A program made the translations under genes and the position numbers. DNA of 64,000 nucleotides, taken from Nitrosomonas sp. sh817. Its GTDB lineage: Bacteria; Pseudomonadota; Gammaproteobacteria; Burkholderiales; Nitrosomonadaceae. This document shows, one piece after another, positions 1-6,397 of the stretch. How positions within the stretch are numbered: position 1 is the first letter of the stretch; every line of letters starts with the position of its first letter. The DNA lies in assembly GCF_030908545.1 (NCBI RefSeq), contig NZ_CP133083.1, positions 2,117,691 through 2,181,690 on the forward strand. The letters run 5' to 3'. The notes under the pieces are model-generated. The model had not been told where the DNA came from and did no database searches. It was given only the letters and a program-made list of their open reading frames with translations.

Positions 1-813
1 CGTGCCGGTAAACAATGCTACCAGCGCCAGCATGTTCAAATTGACACGGTACGCACGCGACATGTTGGCGATGCGTTGTTCTTGATCGGTTTGCTCGGTA
101 ACGATGAATGCCTCGCCCAGCTCACCGGAGAGTTTCGCCTTGAAAGCTGCATGATTGACACCGTTTTCCAGCTTCAACTCGATGCGCGACAACACGCCCA
201 ATTGCTGAAAACGCCACTGCATCGCGCCGATGTCCATCACCGCAATCCGCTGTCCGGCGCGCGCCCTGACCAAACCGCCGGCCACCCGCAGCGTAACGGT
301 CTCCAATCCGGCATGCAGCTCCAAATAATCATGCTGTTGCACTTGCAGCCACTCCATCGCAGCCGGCGACAGAAAAATTGTATCGCTCGCAAACCGGTCG
401 AGCGACTTGCCCTCTTCCGGCAAGCCGACCAAATCGGGCGCAATCGCCATCGCCCGTAACATATCGATACCCATGATTTTCAGGCGGTGATCGTTGCGGT
501 TCTGCTGTTTGCCGGGCACGGCCACATCCAGTTCCAGCACCGGGTTGGCAAGCTGCACACCGTCATGACCGGCGAGCCGCGGATACAGCATTTCGTCGAA
601 AAAACCGCTGCGGCCATGCACTTGCAAATCGGATTCCCCGGATAAGCTCTTGCTGGCGGCGGAAAATTCGTTGAACGCAGCGGTATTGATCAAGTGAATC
701 GAAAACGCCATGGCAACACCGGTTGCGATTGCCAGTAACGCCACCAGAATCTGCAGCCAATGCGCGCGCCATTCGCCCCACAACAGCCAGCGCGAAAGTG
801 TTGCCGCGTTCAT
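1..813 (-). CDS. ABC transporter permease, MacB/FtsX type (partial)
   Basis: Membrane subunit of an ABC exporter of the MacB/FtsX/LolC superfamily, cut by the left edge; 271 N-terminal residues are visible. Read from the ATG at 813 the frame stays open to base 1. A short basic/aromatic N terminus (MNAATLSRWLLWGEWRAHW) leads into one hydrophobic segment at about residues 19-40, followed by a long soluble domain like the periplasmic MacB core domain. A second hydrophobic segment begins near residue 262. The start overlaps the stop of the ATPase gene (ATGA at 810-813), so the two are probably translationally coupled and form one transporter. The substrate cannot be read from the sequence; lipoprotein or hydrophobic-compound export is typical of the family. 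Confidence 0.85.
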   Translation of the reverse strand, partial: MNAATLSRWLLWGEWRAHWLQILVALLAIATGVAMAFSIHLINTAAFNEFSAASKSLSGESDLQVHGRSGFFDEMLYPRLAGHDGVQLANPVLELDVAVPGKQQNRNDHRLKIMGIDMLRAMAIAPDLVGLPEEGKSLDRFASDTIFLSPAAMEWLQVQQHDYLELHAGLETVTLRVAGGLVRARAGQRIAVMDIGAMQWRFQQLGVLSRIELKLENGVNHAAFKAKLSGELGEAFIVTEQTDQEQRIANMSRAYRVNLNMLALVALFTGT

Positions 814-1478
814 CGTTGGTGACCCCGCTCGACCGGCTGCAACCCCGCTTTGGTCAGTTGCAGCAACCGGTCTGCGGTTGCCGCGGCCGCATGCGAATGC
901 GTCACCAGGATGCCCATCGCGCCGTTGGCTTTGATTTCATGGCGGATCAACTGCAGAATCTCGTGCGCGGTATCGGGGTCGAGATTACCGGTCGGCTCGT
1001 CGGCCAGCACCAGCTTGGGCCGGTGAATCAACGCCCGCGCAATCGCCACGCGCTGCAACTCACCGCCCGACAACTGGCGCGGAAAATCATCGCCGCGGCC
1101 CTGCAAACCGACTTGTTCCAGCATCTGCGCGACACGCTCCGTGGCTTCGCTGCCGTTCAACAACAACGGCAACGCGATATTCTGCGCCAGCGTCAAATGC
1201 GGCAGCACATGAAACGCCTGAAAAATAAATCCGAACTGCTCGCGCCGCAATTTTGTCGCGGCATCGTCGTCAAGCGAAGAAATCGCCACGCCGTTGATCA
1301 TAATCTCCCCCGAATCCGGCGTATCCAGCCCGGCGATCAGGTTCAGCAACGTCGACTTGCCGACCCCCGATTCACCCATGACGGCGACGTACTCACCCGC
1401 GTTCAACGTGTAATTCAAACCGGCCAGCACTTTCCGGCCTCCGGTGTAACCCTTGGTAATATTGCGTAATTCCAGCAT
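810..1478 (-). CDS. ABC transporter ATP-binding protein, LolD/MacB-like
   Basis: Cytoplasmic ATPase of the exporter whose permease follows directly (4-bp ATGA overlap). The chosen start is the ATG at 1478, giving a protein beginning MLELRNITKGYTG, as usual in this family; an upstream in-frame extension to 1535 lacks family resemblance. A purine-rich site (ACGAGAAA) precedes this ATG. Visible motifs are Walker A (GESGVGKST), the signature LSGGELQRVAIARAL, Walker B with its glutamate (LVLADEPTGNLD), and the switch histidine in LVTHSH. The protein is about 222 residues, normal for LolD/YbbA-type ATPases. LolD itself is possible, but the long soluble domain of the permease suits a YbbA/YbbP-like system as well. 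Confidence 0.93.
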   Translation of the reverse strand: MLELRNITKGYTGGRKVLAGLNYTLNAGEYVAVMGESGVGKSTLLNLIAGLDTPDSGEIMINGVAISSLDDDAATKLRREQFGFIFQAFHVLPHLTLAQNIALPLLLNGSEATERVAQMLEQVGLQGRGDDFPRQLSGGELQRVAIARALIHRPKLVLADEPTGNLDPDTAHEILQLIRHEIKANGAMGILVTHSHAAAATADRLLQLTKAGLQPVERGHQR

Positions 1479-1709
1479 AATTTTCTCGTGACACCACAAC
1501 AATTCATTGACATTGGATGACCGGACACAGCGCAAAATAAAACCTCACATGCCTGCCGTGACCGGACTAAGCTTAACTGTACCATGTAACCATGTTTTTT
1601 TTAGAAGTCAAATTTGAGAGGCGGGTCACAGCGTGGGTTAATGCGCCATATCAATCAGAACGCAAAAATGCGCATTCAATCAAGATACAATTCGGGTACC
1701 GTTAGGGAA

Positions 1710-3185
1710 TTATTCCAGCTTGCCTGCAATATCGCGAAAGCTGTTCAATGCAGCCTCCAGGTTTTCGATGATGTCACCGACCAACTCATCCGGCTCCGGC
1801 AAGTTATCGAGATCGGACAGGCTCTTATCCTTGATCCAGAAAATATCCAGACTGATTTTGTCGCGCGCCATGATTTGCTCGAAGCTGTATTTGCGCCAGC
1901 GGCCTTCGGGGTTTTGTTCGCCCCAGGTTTCCTTCCGCTGGTGGCGGTTTTGCGGGTGATAACAAGCGATAAAATCCTGTAAATCCTCAAAGCGCAGCGG
2001 TTTCTTTTTCAGCGTATGGTGAATGTTGGTGCGGTAATCGTAATACCAGACTTCCCTGGTCCACGGCGTTTTACTGGCTTCGCGGTTATCGAAAAACAGC
2101 ACGTTCGCCTTCACGCCGTTGGCGTAGAAAATACCGGTGGGCAGCCGCAAAATGGTGTGCAAATCGGTGGTCTCGAGCAATTTCCGCCGCACCGTTTCAC
2201 CCGCGCCGCCTTCAAACAGCACGTTATCCGGCACCACCACGGCGGCTTTGCCGGTGGTTTTCAACATGGTGCGGATATGCTGCACGAAATTGAGCTGCTT
2301 GTTCGCCGTGGTCGCCCAGAAATCCTGCCGGTTGTAGGTCAGATCGTCTTTTTCCTGCTCGCCTTCCTCGTTGGTGAAACTCATCGCGCTTTTCTTGCCG
2401 AACGGCGGATTCGCCAGCACGTAATCGAAGCGCTTGCCGGAATCGGCCACCAGCGCATCATTCGGGGAAATCATGCTGTCGCCGTCGATCTCGCCGATGT
2501 TGTGCAGAAACATGTTCATCAACGCCAGACGCCGCGTATTGGCGACAATTTCGTTACCGTAAAACGTCTCGTGCTTCAGAAACGCTTTCTGCGTTTTATC
2601 CAGCGCGTATTCGCCCACCAGAAAATCGTATGCCGCCAAAAAGAAACCGCCGGTGCCGCACGCCGGATCGGCAATGGACTTGCCCGGCTCCGGCCGCATA
2701 CAAGCCACCATCGCTTTAATCAACGCGCGCGGCGTGAAATATTGCCCCGCGCCGGATTTGGTATCTTCGGCGTTGCGCTCCAGCAACCCCTCGTAAATAT
2801 CGCCTTTCACATCCGCACCCATCGTCACCCATTGGGTTTCGTTGACCATATCGATCAGGCGGTACAACTTGGCCGGATCCTGAATCTTGTTCTGTGCTTT
2901 GGTGAAAATCTGTCCCAGCATCCCCGGCAGCTTGCCCAGCTCCATCAGCAGCGCCACGTAATGCACCTCCAGCTCCGCGCCGCGCTTCGCTTTCAAACTT
3001 TGCCAGTTGTACTCAGCGGGAATGCCGACTTGGCGGTTATACGGCGGCTGGCTGTACTCATCCGCCATTTTCAGGAAAATCAGATAGGTGAGCTGCTCCA
3101 GGTAATCGCCATAACCCACGCCATCGTCTTTCAGAACTGTACAAAAACTCCAGACTTTGGAAACGATCGATGCGGTTGCGTTCAT
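1710..3185 (-). CDS. hsdM: Type I restriction-modification DNA methyltransferase subunit HsdM
   Basis: Adenine-N6 methyltransferase subunit; with HsdS it forms the modification enzyme, and with HsdR the restriction complex. Its 491 residues match the EcoEI/EcoAI-like (type IB) HsdM length. An N-terminal helical domain (about 1-130) precedes the catalytic domain with the SAM-binding motif DPACGTGGFF (about 173-182) and the catalytic motif NPPFG (about 259-263). The reading frame is intact. It is the last gene of the locus and is separated from hsdS by about 1.5 kb holding a repeat array and a GIY-YIG gene, instead of the usual close or overlapping spacing. Whether it is still co-transcribed with hsdS or has its own promoter in that insert is not clear. 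Confidence 0.95.
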   Translation of the reverse strand: MNATASIVSKVWSFCTVLKDDGVGYGDYLEQLTYLIFLKMADEYSQPPYNRQVGIPAEYNWQSLKAKRGAELEVHYVALLMELGKLPGMLGQIFTKAQNKIQDPAKLYRLIDMVNETQWVTMGADVKGDIYEGLLERNAEDTKSGAGQYFTPRALIKAMVACMRPEPGKSIADPACGTGGFFLAAYDFLVGEYALDKTQKAFLKHETFYGNEIVANTRRLALMNMFLHNIGEIDGDSMISPNDALVADSGKRFDYVLANPPFGKKSAMSFTNEEGEQEKDDLTYNRQDFWATTANKQLNFVQHIRTMLKTTGKAAVVVPDNVLFEGGAGETVRRKLLETTDLHTILRLPTGIFYANGVKANVLFFDNREASKTPWTREVWYYDYRTNIHHTLKKKPLRFEDLQDFIACYHPQNRHQRKETWGEQNPEGRWRKYSFEQIMARDKISLDIFWIKDKSLSDLDNLPEPDELVGDIIENLEAALNSFRDIAGKLE

Positions 3186-3220
3186 ACCGAGACCCTCAGC
3201 AAGTCAGTATTCAACGCCCC

Positions 3221-3307
3221 CGTCATTCCCGAAACGATTCTAATCGGGAATCCAGTCTCTAACTGGCTAAAATTCCGGATCCCCGGTAAAAACACGCGGG
3301 GATGACG
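3221..3307. repeat. REP-like palindromic element between GIY-YIG gene and hsdM
   Basis: An imperfect palindromic unit beginning CGTCATTCCC and ending GGGGATGACG, with an inner hairpin CCCG...CGGG followed by GAATCCAG. It is a diverged relative of the four copies at 3831-4678 and the one inside hsdS. Short open frames over it read like the translated-repeat peptides typical of such elements and are not genes. It lies just upstream of hsdM, so it may affect hsdM expression or transcript stability (inference). Confidence 0.8.
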
Positions 3308-3324
3308 AACGATGGCGATCTTAC

Positions 3325-3618
3325 TCATACTAATTCTTCCCATAAATCTTTCCATGCCGGGTTCGTCTTCTCGATCAAATTTATTTTCCATTGCCTATTC
3401 CATTTTTTAAGTTGCTTCTCGCGTTGAATCGCGGCCGGCATGTCTTCATGCAATTCGTAATAAACGAGCATGTGTACTCCATACTTTTCAGTAAATCCCT
3501 CAACCAAGTCATGTTTGTGCTGCCACACCCGCTGAACCAAATTGCTGGTGACGCCTATGTATAGCGTACCGTTATATTTGCTCGCCAAAATGTAAACCGC
3601 CGGCTGTTTTTCCATCAT
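3325..3618 (-). CDS. Small GIY-YIG nuclease-domain protein
   Basis: A 97-residue single-domain GIY-YIG protein of the UPF0213/YhbQ-like group. The catalytic core is visible as VYILASKYNGTLYIGVTSNL: a YIL variant of the GIY half and the YIG half near residues 9-22. The conserved arginine is in VQRVWQHK and the catalytic glutamate in QREKQLKKW. The family is predicted to cut DNA, but for most single-domain members no cellular role is known. It sits between hsdS and hsdM, with REP-like palindromes on both sides (3221-3307 and the array at 3781-4800), suggesting that gene and repeats arrived together. The frame is intact and starts at ATG 3618. Confidence 0.85.
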   Translation of the reverse strand: MMEKQPAVYILASKYNGTLYIGVTSNLVQRVWQHKHDLVEGFTEKYGVHMLVYYELHEDMPAAIQREKQLKKWNRQWKINLIEKTNPAWKDLWEELV

Positions 3619-3933
3619 GCAACCCCAGTCAACCGCTCACATCCAAACCATCTTCGCATTCTGCACATGCCCCCATTGGCACAGCTTTATTCATCACGAA
3701 TCATTCCCGATCACCCCCGCCACCGCTCGCCGCATTTGTCACCCCTCGCCGATCCACCCCCGCTCGCCGCATCCGTCATTCATCTTCACATCCGCCACCC
3801 CTCATCACATCCGTCATTCCCTGTCACATCCGTCATTCCCGCGAAAGCGGGAATCCAGGTTTTCACAGAGTAACGTGGCCCCCCGCCTTCGCGGGGGTGA
3901 TGGGGAATGACGTGATAAGCAAGCGAATCACCG

Positions 3934-4034
3934 TCAACTCTCACTCCCCTTGCGACGGACAACCAAATTGCCCTGAGAAGCCAACCGCTCCGCCTTAATA
4001 CGCGCCAGCAATTCCGAGGCGGTTCGTCATTCAT
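3934..4034 (-). pseudogene. hsdS 3'-end fragment, copy A
   Basis: Minus-strand copy of the last 30 or so codons of hsdS, recognisable as E-LLARIKAERLASQG and VVRRKG followed by a TGA at 3934-3936. Compared with hsdS it is 3 bp shorter around the NDEP codons and loses the reading frame there, so it cannot be read through as HsdS. Confidence 0.8.
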
Positions 4035-4199
4035 CTTCACATCCGCCACCCCTCATCACATCCGCTCCCCCGTCACATCCATCATTCCCTGTCACATCCG
4101 TCATTCCCGCGAAAGCGGGAATCCAGGTTTTCAAAGTAACGTGGCCCCCCGCCTTCGCGGGGGTGACGGGGAATGACGTGATAAGCAAGCGAATCACCG

Positions 4200-4300
4200 T
4201 TAACTTTCCCTCCCCTTGCGACGGACAACCAAATTGCCCTGAGAAGCCAACCACTCCGCCTTAATACGCGCCAGCAATTCCGAGGCGGTTCGTCATTCAT
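4200..4300 (-). pseudogene. hsdS 3'-end fragment, copy B
   Basis: Second copy of the hsdS tail, ending in VVRRKG plus two or three residues and TAA at 4200-4202. It carries the same shortened, frame-losing sequence near the NDEP codons as copies A and C, so the three copies derive from one another rather than independently from hsdS. Confidence 0.8.
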
Positions 4301-4447
4301 CTTCACATCCGCCACCCCTCATCACATCCGTCATTCCCTGTCACATCCGTCATTCCCGCAAAAGCGGGAATCCAGGTTTTCAAAGTAATGTGGCCCCCGC
4401 ATTCGCGGGGCTGACGGGGAATGACGTGATAAGCAAGCGAATCACCG

Positions 4448-4548
4448 TTAACTTCGCCTCTCCTTGCGACGGACAACCAAATTGCCCTGAGAAGCCAACC
4501 GCTCCGCCTTAATGCGCACCAACAATTCCGAGGCGGTTCGTCATTCAT
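4448..4548 (-). pseudogene. hsdS 3'-end fragment, copy C
   Basis: Third copy of the hsdS tail with TAA at 4448-4450. It has extra base changes (for example ATGCGCACCAAC in place of ATACGCGCCAGC on the plus strand), so it is somewhat more decayed than copies A and B. Confidence 0.8.
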
Positions 4549-4699
4549 CTTCACATCCGCCACCCCTCATCACATCCGCTCCCCCCTCATCACATCCGTC
4601 ATTCCCGCGAAAGCGGGAATCCAGGTTTTCACAGAGTAACGTGGCCCCCCGCCTTCGCGGGGGTGACGGGGAATGACGTGACAAGCAAGCAAATCACCG

Positions 4700-6397
4700 T
4701 TAACTTCGCCTCCCCTTGCGACGGACAACCGCATCGCCCTGAGAAGCCAGCCGTTCCACCTTGATACGCGCCAGCAATTCCGAAGCAGGCTCGTCGTTCG
4801 GATCTTGCGGTACCAATTGACCGGAGAAGGCTTTTTTCAGAATGGATTGACGCAGGGCTTCGGCTTGTTGCAAGGAAGTGGTGATGGTTTGGTCGAGTTG
4901 GTCGGTTTCGGAAAGTTTAGATTCCAGTTCTTCGACAATTTGCATTTGTTCATCTGTTGAACAAAGTGGAACTGGGATATTCCTGATGTCATCACCAGAG
5001 ATTCCTGATTGCCCTGCTGTTGTACGAATTTTAGAATCAATAAACCGGCGAGAAGCTCCAGAATTTAAAGCTTTCTCCAAATAAGAAGTCGATACATTTT
5101 CTGAAAAAACTCTGGTTTGCACTAACTTATCTGGAAACAGGTACTTCTTGTCTGAACGATATTCCGCACATACTCCAACGTAATGTCGCGACCCATTATA
5201 TCGGGTAAACACAAGATCACCGCGTTCAAGGTAATAAGCATCAAATTCGCCATTCGAGTTATTGATAAACCTGATGTCCTTCATATCGAAGAACAAGGGA
5301 CGCACTGCACTTATCCTAAATATTGGCGTACCTGAATCGCCTTCCGGTTTTGCAGAAATTCCGTTTCTAACAATCAAGCACAAATCACCATATTTAACCC
5401 ACCCCCACCCCTCTGGCAATTCAGGCAATTCAGCCAGTTCTTCGGCGGTGAGCGGCGGCAGGGGTTTCGGGGTTTTGGGTTTGCTGCCTTGTTTGCCGGA
5501 GGCTTCCCAGTCGGCGAGTTGTTGCTGGTAGCGTTGCGCTCTCTCTTGCTGGATGCGCTTGAGCAAATCAGCGGCGGTTTCGAGGGGTTTGTCATTCCCG
5601 CCCCCTACTTCGTCATTCCCGCGCAGTGCCAGCCCCCGCGAAGGCGTGGGGCGGGAATCCATGTCATTCAAAGGCTGGGCCCCCGCCTTCGCGGGGGCGA
5701 CGGATTGTTTGGCACGACGCTGTTCGCGCCACTGCGCAGTGAGCTTGCCCTCGAACGCATGTTTCAGCAGCGCCTGCCGGTACACCTTGAGCTGCCCCTG
5801 GGCAATTTTCAGGTATTCGACACCCTTATCCAGCTCGGAAAATAGCTCCTCGATTTTGGCGACGATGCGGTGTTGTTCGTTAATGGGGGGTAGCGGTATT
5901 GGAAGTTTTCGAAACTTGGTTACGTTAAATGCTGGTTGTGCCGTAGCCGTTGAAATTAGCTTAATGAATTGCTGAAAGTCAAAGCAATTGAGATAAGCAA
6001 AAACGTATTTGAATTCTACTGAGGGTGTTACAGTGAACTTCAGCAAATTGGCAGGAATGACCGCGGTCTTCATTCCACTCGGATAGATGCCTGTTTTTCC
6101 GATTGAGCCAATTTTTGCGACCAGAATATCTCCTGGTTGAACTTTGCTTCTCTTCAGTTCTTCGTACTTGTTTTGAGAAATATAGCGAACGCTCCCTTTG
6201 GAGTAATCACCTTCCAAGTTTTTTGTTGTAAGAACCGGAACACCATTAGTCGAGTCGTCAATGTAGTCTGATACTTTTAAATTCGATCCAAACGGCCCAT
6301 CTACAATCGCATTTTCCCCGTATCCAACATCCTCTAATTTTGCATAGCACCAAGATGTTGGCAGCACCCAAGTGTCAATCCGATCCAATTCATCCAT
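4700..6397 (-). CDS. hsdS: Type I restriction-modification specificity subunit HsdS
   Basis: DNA-recognition subunit that directs HsdM and HsdR to a bipartite target. Two target-recognition domains are visible, about residues 10-180 (beginning TWVLPTSWCYAKLEDVGYG) and 330-500 (beginning LPEGWGWVKYGDLC). Each is followed by a conserved helical spacer: YRQALLKHAFEGKLTAQW in the centre and LRQSILKKAFSGQLVPQ at the C terminus. It starts at ATG 6397, overlapping the hsdR stop as TGATG; a GTG one codon earlier is also possible. Oddities: a REP-like element is translated in frame between the two halves (about residues 232-268), and the last 30 codons are repeated three times downstream. The length, 565 residues, is large for HsdS, partly because of the insertion. 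Confidence 0.93.
   Translation of the reverse strand: MDELDRIDTWVLPTSWCYAKLEDVGYGENAIVDGPFGSNLKVSDYIDDSTNGVPVLTTKNLEGDYSKGSVRYISQNKYEELKRSKVQPGDILVAKIGSIGKTGIYPSGMKTAVIPANLLKFTVTPSVEFKYVFAYLNCFDFQQFIKLISTATAQPAFNVTKFRKLPIPLPPINEQHRIVAKIEELFSELDKGVEYLKIAQGQLKVYRQALLKHAFEGKLTAQWREQRRAKQSVAPAKAGAQPLNDMDSRPTPSRGLALRGNDEVGGGNDKPLETAADLLKRIQQERAQRYQQQLADWEASGKQGSKPKTPKPLPPLTAEELAELPELPEGWGWVKYGDLCLIVRNGISAKPEGDSGTPIFRISAVRPLFFDMKDIRFINNSNGEFDAYYLERGDLVFTRYNGSRHYVGVCAEYRSDKKYLFPDKLVQTRVFSENVSTSYLEKALNSGASRRFIDSKIRTTAGQSGISGDDIRNIPVPLCSTDEQMQIVEELESKLSETDQLDQTITTSLQQAEALRQSILKKAFSGQLVPQDPNDEPASELLARIKVERLASQGDAVVRRKGRRS
5611..5703. repeat. REP-like element inserted in frame in hsdS
   Basis: A relative of the downstream palindromes, beginning CGTCATTCCCGCGCAG and ending GCCTTCGCGGGGGCGACGG; a further partial copy of one end lies at 5591-5610. 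It is open in the hsdS frame and encodes peptides such as SVAPAKAGAQPLNDMDSRP, typical of translated REP units. It falls in the linker just after the central conserved helix of HsdS (YRQALLKHAFEGKLTAQW), where length changes can be tolerated. Confidence 0.8.

Larger units (their letters stand above)
3781..4800. repeat. Tandem array of four about 250-bp units: hsdS 3' end plus REP palindrome
   Basis: Four units start near 3781, 4032, 4298 and 4546 with periods of 251, 266 and 248 bp. Each contains, in plus-strand order: a low-complexity stretch built on CACATCCG(T/C)CATTCC, a REP-like palindrome (3831-3912, 4099-4178, 4348-4426, 4597-4678) with hairpins CCCGCGAAAGCGGG and CCCCGCCTTCGCGGGG inside outer ends CGTCATTCCC/GGGAATGACG, about 20 bp of conserved link, and about 100 bp matching the 3' end of hsdS. 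In the fourth unit that last part is the real end of hsdS (4700-4800). The segment 3619-3780 to its left is a more decayed version of the low-complexity spacer and holds no gene. Unit length, long non-repeat-like parts and embedded coding sequence rule out CRISPR. Confidence 0.9.

Noticed and set aside
723..1469. 248-codon plus-strand frame over the ABC ATPase
   Set aside because: Antisense to a clear ATPase gene with all motifs; composition artefact.
3182..3391. 69-codon frame between the GIY-YIG gene and hsdM
   Set aside because: It reads across the REP element and overlaps the GIY-YIG gene tail; no protein-like features.
3786..4563. Several 75-87-codon minus-strand frames in the array (beginning MADVKMNDEPPRNCW)
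   Set aside because: They are frameshifted readings of the hsdS tail copies running into the REP palindrome (IPAFAGMT-type peptides), not genes.
3781..4800. Possible CRISPR array
   Set aside because: Units are about 250 bp with no short repeat/unique spacer alternation, and each contains coding sequence from hsdS; no cas genes nearby.
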